Source of the DNA: Eucommia ulmoides
Taxonomy: Eukaryota > Streptophyta > Magnoliopsida > Garryales > Eucommiaceae
NCBI GenBank assembly: GCA_016647705.1
Contig: CM028340.1
Location: 14,461,001-14,525,000, forward strand
DNA length: 64,000 nucleotides
Direction: 5' to 3'
The notes beneath the pieces are model-generated. The model worked only from the letters and a program-made list of their open reading frames with translations. It was not told where the DNA came from and did not search any database. The position numbers and the translations under genes are program-made. Below, one piece after another: positions 36,025 through 48,696 of this stretch (its first letter is position 1; the number at the start of each line of letters is the position of its first letter).

Positions 36025-37271
36025 TCACGATTTAGCATTTCCTTGGTCAGTGTTGACTTCAGGCATCACGATATCTCGACTTTCTTCTTCAACTATGACA
36101 TTCCCCGTCTTGGGGCCGACACCTTCTTCAATGTCTGAGTAGTCCATACCGATGTCGTCTGCTAGAAAGCTTGGGTGTTGGCAATGCAGGTTGCAGATTG
36201 TATACCTATGCCTACTCTCCACTATATCGGCAGCCATAAGCATCTTCGTGTCATTAAAGGTAGAGGATTTCTTCCATTCTTCTATGGTGCCTTTCTTAGC
36301 TCTTGCAACGGTAGTATCGTGCTCTTTTTGCATCCCCTCCATTCTCTCCCTAACAACGGCGAGGTCGACCTCAAGCCTGCCATAACGGGATTTAATGGCT
36401 ATTTTTTCCTCAATTAGCTTTGCCGTCTCCTCGGTTAGTTGCACCTTCTACTTGGTTACCTTCTTCAGTTCCTCCCTGGTATTTTTCTCTTTCGCCATCA
36501 GTATTTTTCTTATCTTATGCCACCTATTCATTTAATTTATGCTCCTTCTCAAAGGCAGCATTAAGGTATCCAGACAGAGAGAAAATCTTGGATAACACCA
36601 ATAGAACATAAAAAAGAAGAAATATGCCATGTCATTGTCCAGAAAAAAATGAGTGAAACGAAGAGTCAAAGCAAATCTCAGTATTAGTCTTACCAACATT
36701 GTGTCTCTCTGCAGCATGGCAAGGGTCTGTGCATCTGACTTACCGTTTATTTATTCTTGGTTTTCGGGTGAAATAATGTGGCTGATATAGGCGAACAACA
36801 TCTTTGGGTGCTTCGGGGCCCCTTGCTCAAGAATGAGACTTATATATGGGTTCGAGGATGGTTTAGGTATGAGGACTTTTCTTGGATGAGGGGCTCCAGA
36901 AGCTCCCTCGGCTCTGGCCTTCTTCATTCCTTCGGCCCCTAACTTCCTAACTTTCGTTTTTCCTCTCCCCGGAGGAAGAGGTGGGGTTCTGATCAGCTTG
37001 TGATGAAGTCTCATTCCCAGCGGCAGCTTTGGCCTCCTGCCGTTGTTTCTCTATCCTGGTTATCCTCCTCGACAAATTCTCTAGGCCAACAGGGGTATCT
37101 CTAGCGAAGCTCATTTTGTCAGTCTCTTCTCCCTCATCGGTAGTTCCTCCTTGAGGAACCTTTGCTTGAGGAAGGGAGGCTTTCCTATTCTCGGCCGCAG
37201 CCTTGGTAGCCCTCTCCTTCAACAACCTATTTAGTGCCACCTTGTCCATCTCTACCAAGAAAACCGAAAGA
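36025..37271 (-). pseudogene. Element B antisense extra ORF, C-terminal part
   Basis: Minus-strand frames at 37258-36947, 37014-36751 and 36444-36025 form the downstream half of an ORF read against pol. The first has LENLSRRITRIEKQRQEAK; the last holds a long charged helix (LIEEKIAIKSRYGRLEVDL) likely to form a coiled coil, then EEWKKSSTFNDTKML and an acidic tail. Extra ORFs in antisense orientation between pol and the 3' LTR are known in Tat elements such as Grande; their function is unknown. Element G inserted at 37276 and separates this part from its N-terminal part at 48702-50136. Confidence 0.65.
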
Positions 37272-37275
37272 GATG

Positions 37276-38590
37276 TGCTGCGATAAATTATGCACTAGGA
37301 ATATTCACAAGTACAACAGGCCAACAAGTAATAAAGTAATCCGAAGATCAAGTATCGTCCACTGGAATTTATCGTTAGAACAAGCTAAGTACTATAATTA
37401 GAATAACTCAATTTTATCTAGATGATTAAAGATTTGAAAGGTGTTGAAAATATGAAAACAAATTAAACTACAATACTTGGAATAAATACTATGGGAATGG
37501 ATTTTCTAGGGATTAACTTTGTTTACTCATACGCACTTGATTTATTTTAGTTTACACTAATGGTTATCAACCTATTCAATAATCAAGATTTCTAAAACTC
37601 ACTCACTACCTCTCCTGAGTGTAAAGTGAGTGACAATGTAGCCACGTCAAAACCAATATCCCTGTCAAGAGTTTAAATGATTACATGCATCTGGCCCCAA
37701 CCTTATGGATTGCACAAGTTCTAATAATCTTCCAAAACAATAGAACTTGTGTTGTATTTAAACCTAGTCCGAATCCGGGGTTACCCTCCCGAGTGTCAAA
37801 TCCTATATTCTCAAATCAACCATAATATCATATATAAGCATACAATGGAAATGATATAACGGTAAACACAATCTAATAGAGATGAACACGCATTAGCTAA
37901 ATATAGATTTACTTAAACACAATACTTGTTAACTACATTAATCCCTATACAACAAATGTTTAGCAACTCATGGTCATAAACTTATATCCAACAATAAATT
38001 AGGAGTACATCATCAAAATGACAAATCAAGATTTGAAAATGAAAAAGAGAATGAAAGAGAAGAGATCCAAATCTGAAGAGTGGATGATTCCACTTCAGCA
38101 AGATCCGCTTTAAGCTGCTTCCCTATTCTCTAATGGTGATGTTCTTGATTTGGTATAAATATAGGCTCCCAAAAACGTCCCAAACAAAAGAGGCATTAAC
38201 GTGTATTCATAGAATTCTTTAAAAACCCTAAACATGACTGAAAACGCGTTGTCTGCTGCTGCAATGGTACTGCAGCGCGTAAGGAGAGCGCTGTAGCGCG
38301 CAAACAATAGAGAAAGGATAAAATAGGTGCGCGCTACAGCACGCTATGGTCAAAACAAAATAAGGCAACGCGTAAGGAGCGCACTGTAGCGCGCCCAGGG
38401 TAGAACACCAATAAGGGATTTTTTCACTCGATTCTTCACCGACGTTCTAGCAACGGGCTTGATTTGCAACCGTTTTCGCCCAAAACACCATATCTTCATA
38501 AAAACAAATAAAAACGATTGAAAACACTAATAGAACACTCAAAAACTACAAAATTGGTAAGGAAATATATAGATAAATATCAATCTATCA
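37276..38590 (-). repeat. Element G 3' LTR (1315 bp)
   Basis: Plus-strand ends are TGCTGCGATAAATT and CAATCTATCA. It carries four palindromes built on GCGCTGTAGCGC: near 38268, 38287, 38328 and 38377. The other LTR has only one, which accounts for the 113-bp length difference. Shares the AACCCCGGATTCGGACTA-type module with E and H. Confidence 0.85.
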
Positions 38591-40180
38591 AATACCCCAA
38601 AACTTAGAATTTTGCTAGTTCTTGAGCAAAAACACCCACAAAAGAAAACAAAACTACCACATCAAATTCACGAACACAAATACAAAAAAAGAAAGACACA
38701 AACGAACTAAAAACAACGATGTATGAGTTTTGGATTTCAACTAATGACAAATTTTTTTCCCTCAACAACCTCTAATCATTTCGAGTTCAAGAATAAAACT
38801 GCACCATATGATGTTCTAGAATTTCAACATTTAATAATGGTAAATTCCATTCTAGATCCTTTCCAAGTGTATGTGCTAAGGCTCTCATTACAAAACTATC
38901 CAAAGACCGGATTGAATTATCTACCAACAAACTTCATGACTAAAACCAAAGGGGAATAGGATTTCCAAAAGCTAGACTAAGTTCCACTCTCCACTAATGT
39001 AGGTTAAACAATTCTCAGAGATCAAAAGGACTTGGTTTGGTTTTTAACAACTGGACAAGGGTAAAATGGGAATATAAAATAGGTAAGCGTCATCATATCA
39101 AAGATACCCAAGGCACGACAGTTGGCCCTCAACCACACTCATACCCACAAAGATAAATCCAATACAACCCCGAACTTACTTTTTAAAATCGCAGTACACA
39201 CTTGTTGAAGCAAACAAAAACAAAACAATAATTACACATTTGTTTTTTCTTTTTTTTAGAACACCCCCAAACTTATTTAATTTGTACAATTTCACCGGTG
39301 TGGAACAATGACAGAAAAATACAAGTGAGTACTAGAATACCAAACTAATGAAAAGTTCACCCAAAACCCAATCGCTCACTTCAATTAGCATAAACAAATA
39401 CTAATTTGATAACAACTCGACTCGTGCCTTAGGTATAGTGACAATGGTTTAGAAAAAAAATTAATTAGTAAGAGTATTTGATGCGTGTTCAGAATTGAAA
39501 CGGCTAAAAGGCTTTGACGGGGGTAACGAGGGGTAAAGCAATTTGCATGGTTGGCTTCAATGGCTCAAACAATCAAAATGAATGCCTAAATCATTTCTCC
39601 TGAACTACCTCGCCTAGGATTTTATCTCGAATTTTCCTCAATCAGGTTCTAGAATCCCTTAAATTTGTCATGAACTTAGCTAACTGGATAATTGGCATCA
39701 AATCATTTGGATAGTTGGTTCATCGGGTCTAAGAGCTCGTGCAAATTGGGATCCACAATGTCTTTTATCGAAATGAGATGTTAAGCACACAGAACACACA
39801 TGAATGGGCCTTACACTTGACCTCGATAGACAATTAGGGGATAATATCATCATCGGGTAATGGTCAAGAAGAATAATAAAACTCAACACACAATAACAAC
39901 AAGCTACAAACACACTTGCACCTAAATTAAAAAAACATACATGAAAGTAACTTAACAACAATTAAACTTAAACTAACACAACCAACAAACAGATAGCAAA
40001 CAAGAAAACAAACAAAACATATAGAATACAGAACATTCCCCCCAAACTGAAAATGGGCAGTGTCCACAATGACCCAATTTCGAACTCAACAATTGGCATG
40101 TAATATGGTGACGAAGGGGATTTTGAATACATACCTGGGAGGTGAGACATTTAAGTCTCACCTCCTATTGAGAATAATGA
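38591..40180 (-). other. Element G noncoding region before the 3' LTR
   Basis: Starts at the polypurine tract (complement of CCCCAAAACTTAGAATTTTG). Contains blocks such as GTTCCACTCTCCACTAATGT and the CATCATCGGGTAATGG block, also found in D, E and H. No coding signal. Confidence 0.6.
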
Positions 40181-41369
40181 TTATTTCATCTGCACCGCCT
40201 CCGTGATGGCGGGATTTTGTGGTGGTTGCTGAGATGAATGCATAGAAGACGACTGAAGATGATTCGGGAGTGGGTGCATCTCGAGATATCCGCTCATGTC
40301 GTATCTAGTTTCCATTCCTAAGTATTGGATAGCTTGTTGCATTGTTTGGTTGCACGACTTTTGATACATCCAGAATTCAGTGCTTTCATTTCGTAATGCG
40401 GTGGCTTCAAGTCGTAGAGCCTGAATTTGTTCCCCCTGGTACACCATTTCCTGATGAAGACTTTCCATTGAGATTTTTACATTGCCTAGGTCCCCAAAAC
40501 TTTGGGCTTTGGATGACCCTGCTTCGTCTTTCTCTTTGCTCTTAGATTATTTGCTCTAAATTCTTTTCATGACTTTGACATCCATAGCTTGAATGGGCTG
40601 GCATATGTTGTTGTCCAAAATTGCAACGCCTGCTTTTTGAAACAGCTCAGTGAGTAGAGAGAGGAAGAGCAGGCTGACATTAGTGTTCTGGATGGCATAG
40701 TAGATGGCAAAATTGATGAGAAATCCGACGTTCAATGGCTGCTTTGTCTCAAAAGAAAAAAGAGCTAATGCCCTTTCCTTTATCACGTTTGTCAAATGAG
40801 CCATCGGAAATAGTCTAGCGTAGACGAAGTGGAACCAGACTTTCAAAAATTTCTTTAAGTGCTTGGACTAAAAAATAGCCTGCTCATTATTTGTTGGTGT
40901 CCAACGCACATGTCCGGAACATAACGCCTTAATGATTGTATATAGATCGTCTTTCGTCTCGTCCTCATCAGAATTCGCATCGGACTCATCATTAGGCAAC
41001 CCTAGGTGTTGGTTTATCGTGTCAATATCGAATTTCACCAAACGATTCCGGATCCTAGTCATGTGGTTCTCGCATCCCATGGCGTTCACATAAAACTCAC
41101 AAACCAAAGTGACGTCACTTAGGGCTGGTTGTCTATAATAGCGCTGTCATCTCCTCTCTTTTATCACATCTGCAATTTCATCCGGAAAGATCATCGATAT
41201 CGACGAAGCCGCATTCACGAATGCAATTTTTGTGTTTTTCATACTTATTGAAATGCTGCTCCACCTGCTTGGAAATGAAGCGGCTCGAATCGTAATTCGA
41301 GGCTGGATCCGCGATTCGCGAACTAGACCCATTTCCCTTTTATCGCTTTGAAACTGATTTCGAAGGCAT
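40181..41369 (-). pseudogene. Element G second ORF (Athila env-position, plant transposon-protein type)
   Basis: Read from ATG 41369 down. After early stops, VCEFYVNAMGCENHMTRIRN with KFDIDTINQHLGLPNDE (41107-40868) and VWFHFVYARLFPMAHLTNVI (about 40840-40780) match the conserved region of the ORF after pol in Athila elements. Many plant annotations call it a putative plant transposon protein. The last part (40468-40181) has a predicted helix followed by a Pro/Gln/Ser-rich tail. No signal peptide or membrane segment is evident, so an envelope role is not supported. Function is unknown. Several stops and frameshifts. Confidence 0.7.
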
Positions 41370-42298
41370 GATCTTTAGGAGCCAACACACAAAAACCATT
41401 TACCAACACAATGTGGACTTCTCAAAACCAAAAACATGACCCACGACCTCAGCAACCAAGAAATCGCAAAAAGGGTAACACAAGGGGTACAAGTTTTACG
41501 CAAAAACTACAATCTCACAATCAAACCCCAAATCCAACCAGCCAACAATGACAAAATAACGGTTCAAGAATAGAAAGTCCTTTTGAAACAACTTACTTCA
41601 AGATTTTTGGGCGCCCAAGTTGTTTGAGATGAAACCACGCCGCTTGAACTCCAATCCAATGAGCCACCAAAGATTGGGTTGTAGGAATAGCGATAGATCG
41701 ATGGATTTGTGGTGGGGATTTAGATCTTTAAGAAGGAGAGGGATGAATTTGAAGGTCAAAATTGGTTTGGAAGAGAATAGAGGAGAAAACGGTGGAGTTT
41801 AGGGTTAGAACTTAGGAAAAACTGAGGGTCGACTCCCTTTAATCGCAATAGGGGGCACTATAACGCGCAAAGGCTAGTACGCCTTCTGTCTTTTGGGCAC
41901 TGTAGTGCGTAAAAGGGCGCTGCAGCGCGCTAAGGCGAGTAGGCCTTAGTTCCTGCTTCTTTGGATTTTTGAACGGTCGACCACCGTTTCGTTTCCGTTC
42001 CGCTATTTCTTCTCGTTCAAGATTTATTCAACATCCTCGAACGTTTGTGCTCCTCAACATTTTCTCAACAAACACGCACTGCGATCACCGAACTCCCCCA
42101 CCCAAAAAAAATATTATTATTTTTTTAATAAAAAGAAGTGAGAACCATTCCCGTGGGTTGAATTTAAAAAAAAAAGGCGCTAAATTTAACGTCCCTAGTT
42201 GGACTCGACAATGATCCACATTAGTTATCAATGAGGGAGATACTCTCGACAACTCATTCCTTGTTTCTATAGTAATGCTTGATTCTTTCTCCATTGAC
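41370..42298 (-). other. Element G spacer between integrase and second ORF
   Basis: No coding domain. Near 41854, 41896 and 41915 it holds three GCGCTGCAGCGC-like palindromes similar to those in the LTR, so the palindrome cluster also occurs outside the LTR. Confidence 0.55.
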
Positions 42299-43440
42299 TC
42301 AAAAAATTCGTCCATCATCACCTTCCAATTCAACAACACTGATTGGAAATACTTGTTTAATCCATGGTTCGGACCACCTGGACTTTAGCTTCTCGAGAAA
42401 ATAACGTCTCAGTCGAGAGTTAAAAAGTAACACTTGTTTAACTGGGCTGAATTCTCTCCTAACGATGTGCTTGTCATGCCATCTCTTGATTTTATCCTTG
42501 TATAATCTGGCATTCTCATATTTCTCGTATCTAAATTTCTCTAGCTCGTTGAGTTGTGGGAGATGTTGTTGCCCTAAAACATTGAGATCAAAATTTAGCT
42601 TCATAATCGCCCAATAGATACGGTGTTCCAACTCAACCGAAAAGTGGCACGCTTTTCTAAACACCAACTGATACGAAGACATTCTGATCGATAATTTAAA
42701 TGCCATGCGGTAGGCCCACAATGCATCATCGAGTTTCACCGCCCAATCTTTTTGGTTGAAGTGAACCGTCTTCTCCAGGATCTGTTTGATTTCCCGATTG
42801 GAAACTTTAGCATGACCGTTTTTTTGGGGATGGTAAGCAATGACCACTTTTTGCCGAACTCTGTATTTGGTCAGTAGAGTATTGAAAAATTTATTGTAGA
42901 AGTGGGTTCCTTCATCGCTAACGATGGCTCGAGGAGTTTCGAACCTTGTCAATATGTTCTTTTGAAGAAATTTTAGAACCACTTTAGCATCGTTGGTCGG
43001 CATGGCCATAGCTTTTACCCATTTTGACACGTAGTCCATTGCCAACAAAATGTACTCCTGACCAAAGGATGGAGGAAACGGTCCCATGAAATCTATTTCC
43101 CAAAAATCAAAGAGTTCCAACTAGAGAATAGTTGTTAAGGGCAACTCATGTCGCCTCGGGATATTGCCGACTTTCTAGCACCAATCATAGATTTTCACAA
43201 TAGTATATGAGTCACGAAAAAGAGTCAGCCAGTAAAAACCTGATTGAAGCACTTTTGTGGCTGTCTGTGTTGCACCAAAATGCCCCCCAAAGGGCGATGA
43301 GTGACAATGATGGATAATGCTCGCGATTTCTTCTTCCGGAACACTTCACCTAATGACTTGATCGGAGCACTTCTTGAGCAACATAGGGTCATCCCACATG
43401 TAACTTTTCACATCAAATAGGAATTTTTTTCTTTGAGCAC
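42299..43440 (-). pseudogene. Element G integrase, catalytic Glu changed to Lys
   Basis: A 273-codon open frame (43120-42299) covers core and C-terminal domain. First Asp in [10 protein letters not shown]; second in [13 protein letters not shown]; the third site reads [19 protein letters not shown], where Athila integrases have AEVSNREI, so the Glu is Lys. The zinc-binding N-terminal part is in other frames at about 43440-43125, with stops. The C-terminal region ends [13 protein letters not shown], then VVELEGD. Long and open, but inactive as a DDE enzyme. Confidence 0.85.
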
Positions 43441-43860
43441 TAGATAGGTACGGGGGCAACACCTTGCATGTCAGATAATTGACTATATCTCACGAACCAC
43501 AGAAGTTTAACTTCGATATTGAATAATTGGTCATCTGTGAAAACTTCTGTATTACACGAATCATCACTAATATCTTCTAACATGAGTCTTGAATGATGAT
43601 CAGCTACCACATTTTCACTCCCTTTATTGTCTTGAATCTCGTCATCAAATTCTTGAAGTAATAGAATCCACTGGATTAAACGATGCTTTGCGTCTTTCTT
43701 TGTAAATAAGTATCGGATGGTGGCGTGGTCCGTATAGATGATCACCTTAGACCCAATAATATATGATCGAAACTTATCACAAGCAAAGACCACCGCCAAG
43801 CATCATAAAAAATGAATGGGGAGTCCATTTCAAGCAAATTGTACATCGACTTCACTGTTT
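43440..43860 (-). pseudogene. Element G RNase H
   Basis: The 119-codon frame 43799-43440 has LAVVFA-type start ([16 protein letters not shown]), the catalytic [14 protein letters not shown], and [11 protein letters not shown] at the end of the domain. It lies directly after RT, with stops at the junction. Confidence 0.8.
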
Positions 43861-43893
43861 TCAAAAAATCATTGATGAAACTCCTTACTCTAT

Positions 43894-44460
43894 TTACATT
43901 GATCGTTGGGGAAAGTTTTTAATTGTCTCAATCTTTGTTCGATTTACCTCAAGTCCCTTGGAAGAGACTCGATGGCCTAAGACGATGCCCTCCTTAACCA
44001 TAAAATGACATTTTTCCCAATTGAGAATAAGTTTTTTCTCTTTACATCGCTTTAGTACAAGTGATAGATTGTGGAGGCAATGGTCAAATGATGAACCAAA
44101 GACTGAAAAATAGTCAATGAAGACTTCCATTATATCTTCCACCATATCTGAAAATATTGCCATCATACACCGTTGAGAAGTTGTTGGAGCGTTACATAGT
44201 CCAAACGGCATACGGCGGTATACAAAAGTGGTTTATGAGAAGGTGAACGTTGTCTTTTCTTGATCCTCCGTTGCAATGGCTATTTTATTATGGCCTGAAT
44301 ATCCATCAAGAAAGCAGTAGTGGTCATAACCAGCTAGACGATCCAACATTTGGTCAATGAACGAGAGGGGAAAATGATCATTCCTTGTGGCCTTGTTGAA
44401 CTTTCGGTAATCAATGCACACTTACCACAATCATGCTACCTTTCTTTGGAACCATTTGCA
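43894..44460 (-). pseudogene. Element G reverse transcriptase, second catalytic Asp changed to Tyr
   Basis: 44421-44233 gives MCIDYRKFNKATRNDHFPL and FLDGYSGHNKIAIA (family has Q for K after N). 44211-43894 gives MPFGLCNAPTTSQRCMMAIF and EVFIDYFSVFG, where Athila has FMDDFSVFG; the second Asp of the pair is Tyr. Then GHRVSSKGLEVNRTKIETI. The two parts are separated by a stop. Confidence 0.85.
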
Positions 44461-44937
44461 CGGGGCTTACCCACTCACTCTCCGATATTGCATAAATGAT
44501 TCCAGCATTCAACAACTTTATAACTTCAGCATGGACAACCTCCTTCATCGCAGGGTTTAGCTTTCATTGATGCTCAATTGAGGGCTTAAATGAGTTATCC
44601 ATCAGAATTTTGTGTATGCAAATGGTCAGTCTTATTCCCTTGATGTTGGAAATAGACCAAGCGAATACGGATTTGTGCCTTTTTAGGATAATGAGCAGTT
44701 TTTGTTCTTCTTCTTGAGTAAAAGATGATGAAATAATAATTAGCTCGGTAGAGTTCTCCCCCTAAAATGCATACTGAAGGTGCTCCGGTAATTGCATGAG
44801 AACCAACCCACCGTGAGGTGAATTTGAGAAATTTGGCGAATTATCATCTTTATCAAGAGTCTCCATTTGAACTGAACGTCGGTAGGTACAGGTTTGAGAG
44901 ATAAGACGTAGTCCATAACACTTTCATTTGTAGTGGA

Positions 44938-45420
44938 TCATTTCTCACCAAAATCCCCCATAGATAATGAATTTGTGAGACTGTGCTCTGAAGGATCTTG
45001 GTGCACGATTTCATGAAAGAACTCCTTAACGCACGAGTCCACCACTTCCACCCGATTGCCAGTCGAACACTCTTCCTGAAACTTCTTGGTATTGAATATG
45101 TTGAACTTCACTTCCTCATCATTGACCCTTAAAGCCAAGATTCCATTATGCACATTTATCAACGCCTTCTCTGTTGTGAAAAAAGGCCTCCCAAGTATAA
45201 TGGGAATCTCCCAGTCTTCCTCCATCTCCAACACAACAAAATCCACCGGAAAGATGAATTTGTCCACCTTTACAAGAACATCTTCAATAACTCCTTTTGG
45301 ATAAGTTAAGGAACGGTTTGCCATTTTCAGAGAAATAGTAGTAGGCTTTGCTTCTCCAAGTCCCAATTTCTAAAAAACGGATGACGGCATGAGATTGATA
45401 CTTGCTCCAAGATATCAAAG
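44938..45420 (-). pseudogene. Element G aspartic protease, active-site Asp changed to Tyr
   Basis: The 142-codon frame 45366-44938 includes GVIEDVLVKVDKFIFPVDFV and IPIILGRPFF, the conserved C-terminal half of Athila protease. Just upstream (about 45412-45370) the active-site motif, normally CDLGASINLMP, reads stop-YLGASINLMPSSVF followed by a stop. Both the Cys and the Asp codons are changed. Confidence 0.8.
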
Positions 45421-47259
45421 AGCCTTCTCAAAATAAGATTTCCTAATCGTGCATGGGATGGTGAAACTTCTAGGATCTTTTAGCTTTTGCGACAATTTTC
45501 GTTGAAGGATTGCACTACACTCCTCCGTGAGCTTGACGGTCTCATATTCTTTAAATTTTTTCTTCTTAGTCATTATGTCCTTAAAAGTTTTTTCCATAAT
45601 TGGGCATTTACTCCAATGCATCGGCGAAGGGGATATTGATATGTATTTTCTTGAAAATTTCAAGAAACTTTGCAAATTGGCTATCCAATTTCTTTTTCTG
45701 AAATCATTGCGGATATTGCAAATGTGGAGTGATCATCGATAGATTGTACGAAAAAGAGATGAAACCCAGATTTGCCTTTGGATCTTCCTTCTTTTTCTCA
45801 TCCAAAATAGGTTCTTTTTTAACATCAATTTTTTCATTGGACTCGTCCTTATTTGGATTTGTTGCTTCGATTTTCTTTCTACTTCTCAAAGTGATAGCTT
45901 TGCAATCCCTTGGGTTAGTTTCCATATCAGTTGGGAACTTTCCCGAGGTTTGTTTTTTTATGACACAAGCGAGTTGACCAATTTGTGTTTCCAGAGAATT
46001 AATGGTCAAATTGGTATTGGTGCACATCGTATCGATGTTGTCAAGACGTGTCTCATGCTTGTTGAGATGATTATGCATTTCTCACATAATATTTTGTGTC
46101 TCCTTCATAAATGAGCGGAGCAAATCTTCCAACGGTGGCTTATTTCTATCCACCAGTTGTTGTTGTAAGGGACGACTTGGTTGTTGGGGCAAAAATCCTT
46201 CTGTTTGCAAAGACTATCTGGGAGGAGGTCACAAAGTGTTTTGGTTGTTCATATAAGAGAAATTTTTGTGATTTCGAATCCTAGGATGATCGTGAGTTGG
46301 GATGTTGTTTGCGGGCCTAAAGGTATAGGCTCGGTTATTGACGAAGTAACATTCCTCTAACTTACTATCAATCCTCGATTAGGAAGCACTTGCCACATTT
46401 TTTGTTTCCCAACTTGATAAGGTGTCTCTGGTGGAGAAAGCAACAAGCTGTTCCATGAGTTTTGAAACTTGGGCCGATAAGGTAGCTAGAGGATCGGCTT
46501 CATGAATAGCGATTACCCTTCTTCCCATATTATGCCCGTTGACTATTGATAATTATTGGTTGTCATCTCCTCCAATAGCACTTGAGCCTCGTCAGGAGTT
46601 TCAGATAACAGAGAACCTCCAGATACGTCGTCCACAATCATTCTTGTCTGTCCATCCCACCCGTTGTAGAAGAGTTGGGTTTGAAACCAATCTTGATATC
46701 CGTGTTGGGGGCATTTTCTCAACAAGTCGTTGAATCTCTTCCATGTCTCAAAGAGTGGTTCATAATCTCTTTGGCAAAATTGAGTAATCTCGCCCCTCAA
46801 TTATGACATCTTCGATCGGGGAAAGAACTTAGTAAGGAAACATTGAGCTAGTTCCTCCCAAGTTGAGATACTCCCCGGTTGGACAGATTAAAACCAACCT
46901 TCGGCTCGGTCTCGAAGGGAGAATGGGAGTAGCCTTAGCCGAATGACATCCTCCGAGACTCCATTAATCTTTATGGTGTCGTATATCTCCAAGAATGTCG
47001 CAAGATGGATGTTGGGATCCTTATGTAGATTCCCGCTATATAGGTTCTGTTGAACCATGTTCATTAGAGCGGGTTTCAACTCAAAGTTATTGCCTTGGAT
47101 TGGTTGCCTTCGGATCCCTGAATAATTGTCGAACATAATGGGTCTATAGTAATCCCGAAGGACCCGCTGTTGTTGTATTTCAGGTTCTGGTGGTTGTTGC
47201 GATAGTGCTTGAGGCACCGACGGTTGTTGTGGTACATGGTCATTACCACCGTCGGCCAT
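45421..47259 (-). pseudogene. Element G gag, frameshifted
   Basis: Starts MADGGNDHVPQQPSVPQA at 47259. 47100-46888 carries the segment before capsid (FELKPALMNMVQQN, then HLATFLEIYDTIKINGV). 46800-46543 has the capsid-type motif QRDYEPLFETWKRFNDLLRK and QLFYNGWDGQTRMIVDD. 46078-45704 has the C-terminal coiled segment (HNHLNKHETRLDNIDT and LETQIGQLACVI), then ITLRSRKK. 45675-45415 links to protease (TVKLTEECSAILQRKLSQKL). Gag would form the particle. At least three frame breaks. Confidence 0.8.
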
Positions 47260-47473
47260 TTCTCGAGCTTGGTTTTTCCTTTCTCTCCTTAGCCTTCTTA
47301 ATGTACATTCAATTTATGAATCAAAAGCAAGGAATTCCAAGCTACAGCTACGTCGCATACACTGTCAATCACCACAACCAACGATTAAACAAAAAGAAGT
47401 AAAACAAAAGAGTGTCTCAATTAATATTGAGTTACTTGGTAGTAATATTAACTTAATTTCTAACTCTAAATCC

Positions 47474-47494
47474 CCGGCAACGGCATAAAAAACT
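47474..47494 (-). other. Element G primer-binding site
   Basis: Minus strand next to the 5' LTR reads AAGTTTTTTATGCCGTTGCC then GGGG. Athila has TGGCGCCGTTGCCGGGG, so the first part has drifted. Confidence 0.75.
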
Positions 47495-48696
47495 TGTTGC
47501 GATAAATTATGCGCTAGTAATACTCGCAAGTACATGAGGTCAACAAGTAATAAAGTTATCCAAAGATCAAGTATTGTCCACTTGGATTTATCGTTAGAAC
47601 AAGCTAAGTACTACAATTAGAATAACTCAATTTTATCTAGAAGATTAAGGATTTGAAAGGTGTTCGAAATATGAAAACAAATTAAACAACAATACTTGGA
47701 AAAAATACTATGGGAATGAATTATCTAGGGATTAACTTCGTTCACTCACACGAGCTTGATTTATTCTAGTTTACACTAATGGTTATCAACCTATTCAACA
47801 ATCAAGATTTCTAAAACTCATTCACTACCCCTCCCAGGTGTAAAGTGAGTGACTATGTAACCACGCTAAAATCGATATCCCTATCAAGAGTTTAAATGAT
47901 TACATGCGTCTTGCCCCAACCTTTTGGATTGCACAAGTTCTAATAATCTCCCGAAACATTAGAACTTGTGTTGTGTTTAAACCAAGTCCGAATCCGGGGT
48001 TTCCTCTCCTGAGTGTCAAACCCTGTATTCTCAAATCAACCACAATATCATATACAAGCATACAATGGAAATGATATAACGGTAAACACAATCGAATAGA
48101 GATGAACAACCATTAGCCAAACATAGATTGACTTAAACACAATACTTGTGAACTACATTAATTCCTAGACAATAAATATTTAGTCACTCATGGTCATAAC
48201 CACATATCCAACAACAAATGAGGAGTACATCATCAAAACAACAAACCAAGATTTGAAAATGAAAGAGAGAATAAAAGAGAAAAGGTCCAAATCTGAAGAG
48301 TGGATGATTCCACTTCTAGAAGATCCATTTTAAGATGCTTCCCTCTTCTCGAATGGTGATCTTCTTGAGTTAGTCTTAATATAGGCTCCCAAAAACATCC
48401 CAAACAAAAGAGGCATCAAAGTGTATTTGTAGAATTCTTCAAAATCCCTAAAAATGGTTGAAAACGCATTGCCAGCTGGTGCAATGGCGCTGCAGCGCAC
48501 CCAGAGCCGAACACCAATAAGGGCCTTTTTTACTCGTTTCTTCACCGACGTTCTACCGATGGGCTTGATTTGCAACCGTTTTCTCCCAAAACACCTTATC
48601 TACATAAAAACAAATAAAAAAGATTGAAAACTCTAATAGAACACTCGAAAACTACCAAATTCATAAGGAAATATATAGATAAATATCAATCTATCA
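47495..48696 (-). repeat. Element G 5' LTR (1202 bp)
   Basis: Plus-strand ends TGTTGCGATAAATT and CAATCTATCA. It has a single GGCGCTGCAGCGC palindrome at 48486-48499 where the 3' LTR has four. Confidence 0.85.

Larger units (their letters stand above)
37276..48696 (-). mobile_element. Element G: full-length Athila-like gypsy retrotransposon (11.4 kb) inside B
   Basis: LTRs are at 37276-38590 and 47495-48696, with identical TSDs AGATG (37271-37275 and 48697-48701). On the minus strand: primer site, gag, protease, RT, RNase H, integrase, then a second long ORF of the env-like position typical of Athila, then a noncoding region and the polypurine tract. All genes carry stops or frameshifts, and three active sites have substitutions. 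It inserted in the antisense ORF of B. Confidence 0.9.

Noticed and set aside
40181..41369. Envelope glycoprotein in element G
   Set aside because: The position fits the env-like ORF of Athila elements, but no signal peptide, membrane segment or fusion motif is visible. The sequence fits the plant transposon-protein type.
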